NCBI RefSeq assembly: GCF_031456835.1
Contig: NZ_JAVDVK010000001.1
Coordinates: 1,674,001-1,738,000, forward strand
Reading direction: 5' to 3'
Length of the DNA stretch: 64,000 nt
Source: Leifsonia shinshuensis
Lineage (GTDB): Bacteria > Actinomycetota > Actinomycetes > Actinomycetales > Microbacteriaceae
The notes below the pieces were generated by a model. It was not told the DNA's origin and made no database searches. It saw nothing but the letters and a program-made list of their open reading frames with translations. Shown in pieces: positions 56,098 to 64,000 of the stretch. Position numbers and translations under genes: made by a program. Positions within the stretch are counted from its first letter, which is position 1, and every line of letters begins with the position of its first letter.

Positions 56098-57254
56098 CCG
56101 ACCTGCGCACCGGCGTCCGCGACGACTTCGCCGAGGTGTTCGGCCGCGAGCCCGACGGGGTGTGGTCCGCGCCCGGCCGTGTGAACCTGATCGGCGAGCA
56201 CACCGACTACAACCTCGGCTTCGTGCTGCCGCTCGCCATCAACCGCCGGACGGTCGCCGCCGTCGGCGCCCGCGAGGACCGGGTCGTCCGCGTCGGCAGC
56301 ACGTTCGCCGACGAGCTGGTCGAGGTTCCGCTCGACGCGCTCACGCCGGACGCGCTCAGCGGCTGGTCCGCCTATCCGCTCGGGGTCGCCTGGGCGCTCG
56401 GCGAGTTCGGCGCCGACCTGGCCGCGGTGCCGGGCGTCGACATCCTGATCGACTCGAACGTGCCCGTCGGCGCCGGCCTGTCGTCGTCGGCCGCCATCGA
56501 GAGCGCCGTCGCGGTCGCGCTCAACGAGCTGTGGCGGCTCGGACTCGACCGCCGGACCCTGGCGCGTGTCGGACAGCGCGCCGAGAACGTGGCCGTGGGC
56601 GCGCCGACCGGCATCATGGACCAGTCCGCGTCACTGCTCGGCGAGCGCGACGCCGCGGTCTTCCTCGACTGCCGCTCGCTGGAGTCGCAGATCGTCCCGC
56701 TCGGGCTCGAGGATGCGGGGCTCGAGCTCCTCATCATCGACACCGGTGTGGCCCACGCGCACGCGACGGGCGGGTACGCCGACCGCCGGGCATCCTGCGA
56801 GGAGGGCGCCCGCATCCTCGGCGTCGAGTCGCTCCGCGACGTCGCGGTCGGCGACCTGGACCGCGCCCGCGAGCTCATGGACGACGTGAGGTTCCGGCGG
56901 GTCCGGCACGTCGTCACGGAGGACCAGCGCGTGCTCGACACCGTCCGCACGCTGCGCGAGCAGGGGCCGCAGGCGATCGGCGCGCTGCTCGACGCCTCCC
57001 ACGTCTCCATGCGCGACGACTTCGAGATCTCGGTGCCCGAGCTCGACCTCGCCGTCGAGACAGCGCAGGCGAACGGCGCGATCGGCGCCCGGATGACGGG
57101 TGGCGGCTTCGGCGGCTCCGCGATCGCTCTCGTGCCGACGGACGCCGTCAGCCGCGTACTCGTGGCGCTCGACGGGGCGTTCGCCGAGCACGGCTTCGGT
57201 CAGCCGGAGATGTTCACCGTTCGTGCATCGGAGGGTGCGCTGCGCGAGAGCTGA
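56094..57254 (+). CDS. galK: Galactokinase
   Basis: This 386-residue GHMP kinase phosphorylates galactose. It has the galactokinase signature GRVNLIGEHTDYN (about 24-36), the ATP loop PVGAGLSSSAAIESA and the C-terminal GGGFGGSAI. It starts within the galT stop (ATGA), forming the galTK operon. No galE or galactose transporter is adjacent. Confidence 0.95.
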
Positions 57255-57299
57255 GATCCGTTCACCTGCACGTCACCCGGTGCGTGGAGGATGTGACAG

Positions 57300-58106
57300 G
57301 TGAGCGAACAGCGGATGAACGAGCCCGACGTGCTCTGGCTCGACCCGGACACCGTCCAGCTGCGGCAGCCCAAGACGTCGCACTGGGAGGCGCCCTTCCT
57401 GTACCTGTTGTTCGGACGGGAGCGGGCGCTCCTCATCGACACCGGCGCCACCACCGACGAGCAGCAGTTCCCGCTGCGCGCGACGGTGGAGCGGCTGATC
57501 GCGGAATGGCTGCGGCGGAACCCCGTGGTGTTCGTCCGCCCGTACCCGCTGGTCGTCGCGCACTCGCACGCGCACCGCGACCACATCGCGGGGGATGCGC
57601 TGCTGCGCGACCGGCCCGGCACCACCGTCGTCGGCACCAGCCCGGCGGAGGTGATCGGATTCTTCGGGTTCCGCTCGTGGCCGGATGAAACGGTCGCGTT
57701 CGACCTGGGCCGTCGCGTCGTCGACGTGATCGGCGGGCCGGGGCACGAGCCGTCGGCGGTGGTGTTCTTCGATCGTGCGACGGGCATCCTGTTCACCGGG
57801 GACACCGTGCTGCCCGCGCGGCTGTACGTGCGGGACCTGGCGCAGTTCCGCTCCACGATCGAGCGGCTGATCCGGTTCCGCGACGACCCGACCGCCCCGG
57901 TGCGCGAGCTGCGCGGTGCGCACATCGAGATGTCGACCGACCCCGGCGTGGACTACCCGGCCGGGACGGTCGACCAGCCCGACGAGGCGGAGCTGGCGTT
58001 GCGCCCGCGCATCCTGGACCGCGTGCTCTCCGCCCTCGACGAACTGCGCGGGACGCCCGGCGAGCGCGTCGTCCGCCGCCGCTTCATCGTCGTCCTCGAC
58101 CGCTGA
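57300..58106 (+). CDS. Metallo-beta-lactamase fold hydrolase
   Basis: This 268-residue protein has the zinc motif HSHAHRDH (HxHxDH), a later metal histidine in GGPGHEPS and the bridging aspartate in LFTGDTVLP. It belongs to the broad MBL hydrolase group (glyoxalase II- or lactonase-like); the substrate is unknown. The GTG at 57300 is used, with an ATG five codons on as an alternative. The stop is 22 nt before the second copy of the 66-bp palindrome. Confidence 0.88.
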   Translation: MSEQRMNEPDVLWLDPDTVQLRQPKTSHWEAPFLYLLFGRERALLIDTGATTDEQQFPLRATVERLIAEWLRRNPVVFVRPYPLVVAHSHAHRDHIAGDALLRDRPGTTVVGTSPAEVIGFFGFRSWPDETVAFDLGRRVVDVIGGPGHEPSAVVFFDRATGILFTGDTVLPARLYVRDLAQFRSTIERLIRFRDDPTAPVRELRGAHIEMSTDPGVDYPAGTVDQPDEAELALRPRILDRVLSALDELRGTPGERVVRRRFIVVLDR

Positions 58107-58128
58107 CGCCCTCCGCCCTTCCGCTCCT

Positions 58129-58194
58129 CCGTCGAGTACACGAAAAGTGCACGCCCGCACGGCGCGTCGCGTGCACTTTTCGTGTACTCGACGG
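58129..58194. repeat. 66-bp palindromic repeat, copy 2
   Basis: Two 26-nt arms (58129-58154 and 58169-58194) pair perfectly around a 14-nt loop. Compared with copy 1 at 28464, one pair in the arms is swapped on both sides (AAAAGTGC with GCACTTTT against AAAACTGC with GCAGTTTT), and the loop keeps CGGCGCGTC. It lies between convergent genes. Confidence 0.85.
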
Positions 58195-58207
58195 TGGGCG
58201 AAGGCGG

Positions 58208-58690
58208 TCAGGGGGTGACGGGGGTGGGGGTGCCGTGGGTGAGGCGGAGGAGCTCGTCGAAGGTGGTCGGGAAGACGGTGTGGGCGTGGCCGGCGGCGGC
58301 CCAGATCTCGGGGTAGCCGGCGAGGGACACATCCACCACGGTGCGGAGCGGCGCGGGGTGGCCGAGCGGGGCGACGCCGCCGATCGTCTGGCCGGTCGCG
58401 GCCTTGACGGTCTCCGGGTCGGCGCGGCGGATGCGGCCGCCGAGACGCTCGCCGAGGAACGCGGTGTCGACGCGGTGGGCGCCGGACGTCATCACGAGCA
58501 GCGGCTCGCCGTCGAGGGTGAAGACGAGCGAGTTGGCGATCGCACCGACCTCGACACCGAGTTCCGCCGCAGCGGCTGCGGCCGTGGGCGTCGCCGTCTC
58601 GAACCAGCGGACACGCGGCTCGACGCCCGCGTCCAGCAGGGCCGCTTCGACGCGCTCCACCGCGGGATGCGAGCGAGCGGTCTCGCTCAC
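58208..58690 (-). CDS. YbaK/ProX-type aminoacyl-tRNA deacylase
   Basis: This 160-residue protein has the YbaK domain with [20 protein letters not shown] (lysine of the YbaK active site absent or shifted), [17 protein letters not shown] and [16 protein letters not shown]. Such proteins hydrolyse mischarged Cys- or Ala-tRNA(Pro). The GTG at 58690 overlaps the folD stop, so it is the last gene of the glyA-folD run. The open frame to 59428 is antisense overlap. Confidence 0.88.
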   Translation of the reverse strand: MSETARSHPAVERVEAALLDAGVEPRVRWFETATPTAAAAAAELGVEVGAIANSLVFTLDGEPLLVMTSGAHRVDTAFLGERLGGRIRRADPETVKAATGQTIGGVAPLGHPAPLRTVVDVSLAGYPEIWAAAGHAHTVFPTTFDELLRLTHGTPTPVTP

Positions 58691-59568
58691 GCCAGCTCCC
58701 GCTCGGCGGACTCCACGACGTTCTGCAGCAGCAGGGCCCGCGTCATCGGGCCGACGCCACCGGGGTTGGGCGACACCCAGGCGGCCACCTCGGCCACCTC
58801 GGGTGCGACATCGCCCGCGACGACGCTCTTGCCGGTCACCGGGTCCTCGACGCGGCTGACGCCCACGTCGAGCACGACGGCGCCCGGCTTCACGTTGTCC
58901 GCGGTCACGAGGCCCGCGACACCGGCCGCGGCGACGATGATGTCCGCGCGCCGCAGGTGCTCGTCGAGGTCGTGCGTCCCGGTGTGCGTCAGCGTCACGG
59001 TCGCGTTGTACTCGCGCCGCGTGAGCAGGGCGCCGATGGACCGCCCGACGGTGACGCCGCGGCCGACGACCACCACATCCTTGCCCCGGATGTCGATGCC
59101 GTGACGCAGCATCAGCTCGATCACGCCGCGCGGCGTGCACGGCAGCGGCGAGGTGATCGGGCGGTTGACGTTCAGCACGAGGCGGCCGAGGTTCGTCGGG
59201 TGCAGCCCGTCCGCATCCTTCGCCGGGTCGACCAGCTCCAGGATGGCGTCGGTGTCGAGGTGGCCGGGGAGCGGCAGCTGCACGATGAAGCCGGTGCAGT
59301 CGGGGTCCGCGTTCAGCTCCTCGACGACCGCCTCGAGCTCGGCCTGCGAGATGTCGGCAGGCAGGTCGCGGCGGATGGAGGCGATGCCCACCTCCGCGCA
59401 GTCGCGGTGCTTGCCGGCGACGTACCACTGCGAGCCCGGGTCGTCGCCGACGAGGATCGTGCCGAGCCCCGGGACGATCCCCTTCTCGCGGAGCGCGCTG
59501 ACGCGCTCCTTCAGCTCCGCCTTGATCTCGGCGGCGGTCGCCTTCCCGTCCAGAATCTGTGCGGTCAC
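58687..59568 (-). CDS. folD: Methylene-THF dehydrogenase/cyclohydrolase
   Basis: This 293-residue bifunctional enzyme interconverts 5,10-methylene-THF and 10-formyl-THF. It has the catalytic Lys region [40 protein letters not shown] and the NADP site [21 protein letters not shown] six bases before the GTG at 59568 decides the start, giving MTAQILDGK as in homologues, not the in-frame ATG at 59583. Confidence 0.96.
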   Translation of the reverse strand: MTAQILDGKATAAEIKAELKERVSALREKGIVPGLGTILVGDDPGSQWYVAGKHRDCAEVGIASIRRDLPADISQAELEAVVEELNADPDCTGFIVQLPLPGHLDTDAILELVDPAKDADGLHPTNLGRLVLNVNRPITSPLPCTPRGVIELMLRHGIDIRGKDVVVVGRGVTVGRSIGALLTRREYNATVTLTHTGTHDLDEHLRRADIIVAAAGVAGLVTADNVKPGAVVLDVGVSRVEDPVTGKSVVAGDVAPEVAEVAAWVSPNPGGVGPMTRALLLQNVVESAERELA

Positions 59569-59586
59569 GCGCATTCCTTCCATCTG

Positions 59587-59637
59587 TTCCTCACTTAATC
59601 CGTGTTCCGGGCGCGAAACAGCGGATTAAGTGAGGAA
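59587..59637. repeat. Large hairpin between glyA and folD
   Basis: Two perfect 16-nt arms (59587-59602, TTCCTCACTTAATCCG, and 59622-59637) enclose 19 nt that can pair further (TGTT/AACA). It fills most of the spacer between the glyA stop and the folD start, both on the minus strand. It may attenuate or end transcription, or mask folD translation. Confidence 0.75.
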
Positions 59638-59655
59638 GCGATTGTTGCGGGCGGG

Positions 59656-60981
59656 TCAGATCGAGGAGGGGAGCTCGACCGGGAAGCCCTCCTGGCCGGA
59701 CGGGGTCAGGCCGGGGTAGAGCGGGAAGGCGGCGGTCAGGGCGTCGACGCGCGCGCGGAGGGCGCGGGTGTCGGCGCCGGGACGCAGCGCGAGCGCGATG
59801 ATGTCGGCCACCTCGGTGAACTCGGTGTCGCCGAAGCCGCGGGTCGCGAGCGCCGGCGTGCCGATGCGGAGGCCGGAGGTGACCATCGGCGGGCGCGGGT
59901 CGAACGGCACCGCGTTGCGGTTGACCGTGATGCCGACCTCGTGCAGCACGTCCTCCGCCTGCTGGCCGTCGAGCTCCGAGGTGCGGAGGTCGGCGAGCAC
60001 CAGGTGCACGTCGGTGCCGCCGGTGAGCACGTCCACGCCGGCGGCGCGGGAGTCCTCGGCGGTCAGGCGCTCGGCGAGGAGCTGCGCGCCGCGGATGGTG
60101 CGGGCCTGGCGGTCCTTGAACTCCTCGGTCGCGGCGAGCTTGAACGCGGTCGCCTTGGCGGCGATCACGTGCATGAGCGGTCCGCCCTGCTGGCCGGGGA
60201 AGACATTGGAGTTGAGCTTCTTCGCGAGCTCGGTGTCGCGGCTGACGATGAAGCCGGAGCGCGGTCCGCCGATCGTCTTGTGCACGGTCGAGCTGACGAC
60301 GTCCGCGTATGGGACGGGAGACGGGTGCAGGCCCGCGGCGACGAGACCGGCGAAGTGCGCCATGTCGACCCAGAGCTTGGCGCCGACCTCGTCAGCGATC
60401 TCGCGGAACGCGGCGAAGTCGAGCTGGCGCGGGTAGGCGGACCAGCCGGCGATGATCACCTGCGGCTTGTGCTCGAGCGCCTTGTCGCGCACGACGTTCA
60501 TGTCGACCAGGAACGTCTCCGGGTCGACGCCGTAGGAGACGGCGTTGTAGAGCTTGCCCGAGAAGTTGAGCTTCATGCCGTGGGTCAGGTGGCCGCCGTG
60601 CGCGAGCTCCAGGCCCAGGATGGTGTCGCCCGGCGTCGCGATGGCGGACAGCACGGCCGCGTTGGCGGACGCACCGGAGTGCGGCTGGACGTTGGCGTAC
60701 TCCGCGCCGAAGAGGGCCTTGGCCCGGTCGATCGCCAGCTGCTCGGCGATGTCGACGTACTCGCACCCGCCGTAGTAGCGGCGGCCGGGGTAGCCCTCCG
60801 CGTACTTGTTGGTGAGCACCGAGCCGACCGCTTCGAGCACGGCGCGCGGCACGAAGTTCTCGGAGGCGATCATCTCGAGGTAGTCGCGCTGGCGACCGAG
60901 CTCGAGCTGCAGCACCTCCGCGATCTCGGGGTCGACCTCCGCCAGTGGGGCGGTGAACGTCGAGGGGAGGGTATCGGTCAT
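59656..60981 (-). CDS. glyA: Serine hydroxymethyltransferase
   Basis: This 441-residue PLP enzyme converts serine and THF to glycine and methylene-THF. Blocks are [13 protein letters not shown] [28 protein letters not shown], the PLP-lysine motif [15 protein letters not shown] (Lys near residue 230) and [15 protein letters not shown]. The ATG at 60981 with AAGGAG upstream is preferred to the one five codons earlier. It is preceded by a ZTP riboswitch. Confidence 0.96.
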   Translation of the reverse strand: MTDTLPSTFTAPLAEVDPEIAEVLQLELGRQRDYLEMIASENFVPRAVLEAVGSVLTNKYAEGYPGRRYYGGCEYVDIAEQLAIDRAKALFGAEYANVQPHSGASANAAVLSAIATPGDTILGLELAHGGHLTHGMKLNFSGKLYNAVSYGVDPETFLVDMNVVRDKALEHKPQVIIAGWSAYPRQLDFAAFREIADEVGAKLWVDMAHFAGLVAAGLHPSPVPYADVVSSTVHKTIGGPRSGFIVSRDTELAKKLNSNVFPGQQGGPLMHVIAAKATAFKLAATEEFKDRQARTIRGAQLLAERLTAEDSRAAGVDVLTGGTDVHLVLADLRTSELDGQQAEDVLHEVGITVNRNAVPFDPRPPMVTSGLRIGTPALATRGFGDTEFTEVADIIALALRPGADTRALRARVDALTAAFPLYPGLTPSGQEGFPVELPSSI

Positions 60982-61009
60982 TGCCGGCTCCTTCATACAG
61001 GGATGGACC

Positions 61010-61110
61010 TATCCGTAGCGACCCAGGCGCGCGGCCGCATCCATCCGTGTTCTCGAGATACCGTGTCGCTCCCCGATGGTGACCATCTGAGCGCCAGTCG
61101 CGACGCGCCA
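61010..61110 (-). ncRNA. ZTP (pfl) riboswitch upstream of glyA
   Basis: On the minus strand the leader contains the conserved pfl blocks in order: GTCGCGACTGGCG (about 61105-61093), ATCGGGGAGCGACACGG (about 61078-61062) and, after a variable linker, GCGCCTGGGTCG (about 61028-61017). These form the ZTP/AICAR-phosphate aptamer. ZTP rises when 10-formyl-THF is low, and the riboswitch then turns on folate genes such as glyA. A TATGCT -10 candidate lies at 61116-61111. The ligand assignment follows from the motif class. Confidence 0.88.
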
Positions 61111-61243
61111 AGCATAGCAAAGGGAGCGACCGGCGGAACCCTTGCCAGTTTGTCAGGAGCCCTGCGATACTCGCTGTGGCCGACCCTCGTGGGGCGGGCG
61201 ACGTCGGCCTCCTCCGTTCTCATCAGACCCTGAGGAGTGCCCT

Positions 61244-62764
61244 GTGGTCGTGCCCCGCCCTGTCCGCACCGACCCGTCGGATGCGTCCCCCTTCGTTCTG
61301 GGCGACGCCGCGCGGATCAGCGTCGCTGGTCCGGGAGCGGACGCGGTCGCCCGGCTGCTCGCCGAGGCGCTGGCCGTCGGGTTCGGCCACGAACCGCACA
61401 TCGTCGACGAACCGCCGGCGTACGGCGACATCGCGATCGTGATCGCACCGGGCGAGGGGCCGCACGAGGACGGCTCGGACAGCGCCGAGGGCTACACCCT
61501 GGAGGTCGCCGCCGAGGGCGTCCGCATCGGTGCGGCCACCCCGGCCGGCGCGTTCTGGGGCGTCCAGACGCTGCGGCAGCTGCTGCCCGCGGCGCAGGAG
61601 GGCGACCTGGTCGCGGTCGACGCCCAGCGCATCCACGACCACCCGCGCTACGCCTACCGCGGGGCGATGCTGGATGTGGCGCGCCACTTCTTCACGCCCG
61701 CCGAGGTCCGGCGCTTCATCGACGCGATCGCACTGCTCAAGGTCAACCACCTCCACCTGCACCTCACCGACGACCAGGGCTGGCGCCTCCACATCGAGTC
61801 CTGGCCCGAGCTCTCCCGGATCGGCGGCTCGACGGGCAGCGACGGGACCCGCGGCGGCTTCTACACGCAGCAGGAGTACCGCGAGCTGGTGCGATACGCC
61901 GCCGACCGGCACATCACCGTGGTGCCCGAGATCGACATGCCGGGCCACACCAACGCCGCGCTCGCGTCGTATCCCGAGCTGAACCCGGACGGCATCGCCC
62001 CCGCCCTGTACACCGGCTCGGAGGTCGGCTTCAGCACGCTGCAGACCGGCGACCCGACCACCGAGCGCTTCGTGCGCGACGTCATCCGCGAGGTGGTGGC
62101 GCTGACGCCCGGGCCATACCTGCACATCGGCGGGGACGAGTGCCTCAGCACCCCGGAGGCGGACTTCGTCGCGTTCGCGAACCACGCGGCCGCCGAGGTT
62201 GCCCGGAACGGGAAGACGCCGATCGGATGGCACGAGCTCGGCAAGGCGGACGCCCTGCCCGCGGGCACGGTCGGCCAGTACTGGGACTTCACGACGCCGC
62301 GCGATCGGGCGGCCGAGCGCGCGCTCACCTTCGTGCGCGGCGGTGGCGCGCTCATCCTGTCGCCGTCCGACGCCGCCTACCTCGACATCGTCTACGAGGA
62401 CGGCGACCCGATCGGCCAGGACTGGACCGGCTCCCCCACGACCCTCGCCCGCTCGTTCGGCTGGGACCCGGCGCGCGTCGTGCCCGGTGTGGGCGATGCG
62501 CACATCCTGGGCGTCGAGGCGCCGCTGTGGACCGAGACCGTGGCGACGATCGAGGAGGTGGAGGACATGGTGCTCCCCCGCCTCGCGGCCATCGCCGAGA
62601 TCGGCTGGTCGACGGCCCCCGCCGACACGGAACCGGTGGAGGCGGCACGCGACCTGCCCGACTTCGTCGAGCGCGTCGCCCGGCTGTCCGAGCACTGGGA
62701 TGCGGCGGGCACGCACTACCGCGCGGTGCCCGAGGTGCCGTGGCCGGAGCGCGTCGACTCCTGA
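61244..62764 (+). CDS. GH20 beta-N-acetylhexosaminidase
   Basis: This 506-residue glycoside hydrolase has an N-terminal GH20b domain and a catalytic barrel. Motifs are YRGAMLDVARHFF, NHLHLHLTDDQGWRLHIESW, EIDMPGHTNAAL and the catalytic pair in HIGGDECLS (Asp-Glu near residue 298). No signal peptide is seen, so it probably acts on imported or recycled GlcNAc oligosaccharides. The start is the GTG at 61244 with TGAGGAG upstream; the frame open to 61142 crosses the promoter. Confidence 0.93.
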   Translation: MVVPRPVRTDPSDASPFVLGDAARISVAGPGADAVARLLAEALAVGFGHEPHIVDEPPAYGDIAIVIAPGEGPHEDGSDSAEGYTLEVAAEGVRIGAATPAGAFWGVQTLRQLLPAAQEGDLVAVDAQRIHDHPRYAYRGAMLDVARHFFTPAEVRRFIDAIALLKVNHLHLHLTDDQGWRLHIESWPELSRIGGSTGSDGTRGGFYTQQEYRELVRYAADRHITVVPEIDMPGHTNAALASYPELNPDGIAPALYTGSEVGFSTLQTGDPTTERFVRDVIREVVALTPGPYLHIGGDECLSTPEADFVAFANHAAAEVARNGKTPIGWHELGKADALPAGTVGQYWDFTTPRDRAAERALTFVRGGGALILSPSDAAYLDIVYEDGDPIGQDWTGSPTTLARSFGWDPARVVPGVGDAHILGVEAPLWTETVATIEEVEDMVLPRLAAIAEIGWSTAPADTEPVEAARDLPDFVERVARLSEHWDAAGTHYRAVPEVPWPERVDS

Positions 62765-62818
62765 CCGGCGCGCCTGCTCCGACGGCGCAGACGCGGCGCC
62801 CGCGCGCCGCCCCGCGAC

Positions 62819-64000
62819 TCAGGGGTAGCCGATGAACCAGAGCAGCACGAGCGCCACCGGCTGCAGCGCGATGCAGGCGATCAGCGTGGCCTTGCGCGCG
62901 CGGCGGCTGCGGGTGAGTCCCCTGGCCCCGGCGAGCGGAGCGAGCGGCAGCAGGAGGCGGAAGGTGCTCTGCTGCGGCAGGAAGACGGCGAACAGATAGA
63001 GGCCGTAGCTGGCCGCGTACGCGACCATGTCCGTGCCCAGCGCCCGCACCGACGGCCGGGTGAGGATCCACGTGTAACCGGCGACGATGCCGATGACGAT
63101 GAGGGCGCCCAGGATGCTGAGGTAGCGCCAGCTGAGCAGGAACCACGGGGTCAGCGGGATGAACGCGACCTTGCCGATGAACCCCGTCCACCAGGAGAGC
63201 TCGGTGCTGACGTACGCGTCGCCCGTACCGGTGACCGCCGCCGCGATGATCGGCCAGGACATCCCGGCGAGCGCCATCACCCCGCCGGCGACGAGCATGG
63301 ACATCCGCTCCCGCGGGCGGAACCCCTCGCCGCCGCGCCGCGCCTGCAGCATCCGGAACAGCAGCACGATGCCGAGCGCGAGCGGCAGGGCGAGCGCCCC
63401 CGGCCGCGTGAAGGCCGCCGCCACCCCGCACGGCATCATCAACCAGTACCGCCGCTGGATCATGGCGAGCAGCGCCGCGAACATCAGGAAGAAGAACATG
63501 CTCTCCGCGTAGCTGATCTGCAGCACGAACGAGAGCGGGTTGAAGCAGAAGAACGCCGTCGCCCAGAACGCGCTGGAGACACCGGCGCGCGCCGCCACCA
63601 GACGGAACAGCACGACGCTCGCGGCGGCGCCGAAGACCAGGGCGACGGCAAACCCGGCCGGGTAGAAGCTGAGGCCGGTCACGAACATCAGTGCGCGCAC
63701 CACGATCGGGAAGAGCGGCAGGAACGCCCACGGGTTCTGCTGCACCGACCCGTCCGCGTCGAGCGGCAGCGACGTGGGGTAGCCCTGCTCCACGATCTGG
63801 CTGTAGTACGAGCCGTCCCACGACCCCGAGAACGTGAAGAAGGTGGGGTCCATCCGAGGGCTCGCGAAGTCCCAGTGCAGCGCCGTCGCCGTGATGAAGA
63901 GCGCCAGCATCAGCGTCGTCGTGAGGAGGCGGGAGACCGCATAGAGCACCAGCACGGCCGCCCACCACGGCACCTCGCGCCCGGCGATCCGCAGCCGGCG
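62819..64000 (-). CDS. Polytopic membrane glycosyltransferase-like protein (PIG-V/mannosyltransferase type), 5' truncated
   Basis: At least 393 residues, with about ten membrane helices and an open frame to the window edge, so the true start may lie outside; the first standard start inside is a GTG at 63973. The stretches WDGSYYSQIVEQGYP and PLFPIVVRAL after the first helix are typical of PIG-V-like lipid-linked mannosyltransferases (DG motif in the first outer loop). The acceptor is unknown. Confidence 0.8.
   Translation of the reverse strand, partial: RRLRIAGREVPWWAAVLVLYAVSRLLTTTLMLALFITATALHWDFASPRMDPTFFTFSGSWDGSYYSQIVEQGYPTSLPLDADGSVQQNPWAFLPLFPIVVRALMFVTGLSFYPAGFAVALVFGAAASVVLFRLVAARAGVSSAFWATAFFCFNPLSFVLQISYAESMFFFLMFAALLAMIQRRYWLMMPCGVAAAFTRPGALALPLALGIVLLFRMLQARRGGEGFRPRERMSMLVAGGVMALAGMSWPIIAAAVTGTGDAYVSTELSWWTGFIGKVAFIPLTPWFLLSWRYLSILGALIVIGIVAGYTWILTRPSVRALGTDMVAYAASYGLYLFAVFLPQQSTFRLLLPLAPLAGARGLTRSRRARKATLIACIALQPVALVLLWFIGYP

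Overview
The window is chromosomal DNA from a high-GC actinobacterium, most likely a member of the Microbacteriaceae (Leifsonia-like). The evidence is the GC-rich third codon positions, frequent GTG starts, ATGA/GTGA gene overlaps, and typical actinobacterial genes: CarD, GlnR, SenX3-RegX3, a maltokinase, a DUF4032 protein, an IspD-IspF fusion, RskA-SigK, and a MutT1-type Nudix/phosphatase fusion. Almost all of it is dense core genome with short spacers.

Layout. 1-3844: the 3' part of a phenylacetate catabolic operon (paaA end, paaBCDE, an enoyl-CoA hydratase/isomerase). 3970-7714: maltokinase, a secreted M23 peptidase, and signal peptidase I. 7730-12428: a siderophore-interacting reductase behind an IdeR/DtxR box, a YCII protein with an overlapping carboxylesterase, and small or unknown proteins. 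12453-16418: a surface-polysaccharide type locus (processive GT2 synthase, secreted Ig-like anchored protein, acyltransferase-3/SGNH). 16432-20247: tRNA-Thr, a DsbA-like protein, the shared sugar ABC ATPase, and a DUF4032 protein. 20340-25026: the actinobacterial block carD - ispDF - NTF2-like - cysS - rlmB, all on the minus strand. 25763-29757: regX3-senX3, phoU, a 2H phosphoesterase and gpmA. 29861-32967: a methyltransferase, a YgfZ/GcvT-like protein, a nitrobindin-like protein, and two small membrane proteins. 33064-41274: glnR, ppk, mutT1 and the pstSCAB phosphate transporter. 41363-43616: the anti-sigma/sigma pair rskA-sigK and a conserved unknown. 43673-45996: a tRNA-Lys gene followed by a small decayed integrated island. 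46011-51313: an ECF sigma operon, a ClC transporter, two surface proteins, and a cation/proton antiporter. 51325-51676: an array of short palindromes. 51710-57254: a TetR/SDR pair sharing an operator, an aldose epimerase, and a DeoR regulator divergent from galTK. 57300-64000: an MBL hydrolase, a YbaK deacylase, folD, glyA behind a ZTP riboswitch, a GH20 hexosaminidase, and a partial membrane mannosyltransferase-like gene.

How the genes work together. The strongest theme is phosphate. SenX3-RegX3, PhoU, polyphosphate kinase and PstSCAB all lie in the window. Three 11-bp-phased GTTnACC-type repeats that look like PHO boxes sit in front of phoU, ppk and pstS, and GlnR is encoded directly upstream of ppk. 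A second theme is one-carbon metabolism (glyA with a purine-intermediate riboswitch, then folD). A third is cell-envelope carbohydrate metabolism (GT2/acyltransferase locus, M23 peptidase, hexosaminidase, galTK).

The most unusual non-gene signals are these. Two copies of a 66-bp near-perfect palindrome, at 28464 and 58129, show a compensatory base-pair change. A four-unit array of A/B palindromes with a fixed 40-bp offset lies at 51325-51676. A tRNA-Lys attachment-site duplication encloses a frameshifted YefM-YoeB toxin-antitoxin relic. A four-copy 21-bp tandem repeat lies at 47343. No CRISPR array, transposase, integrase, rRNA operon or phage structural gene was seen.
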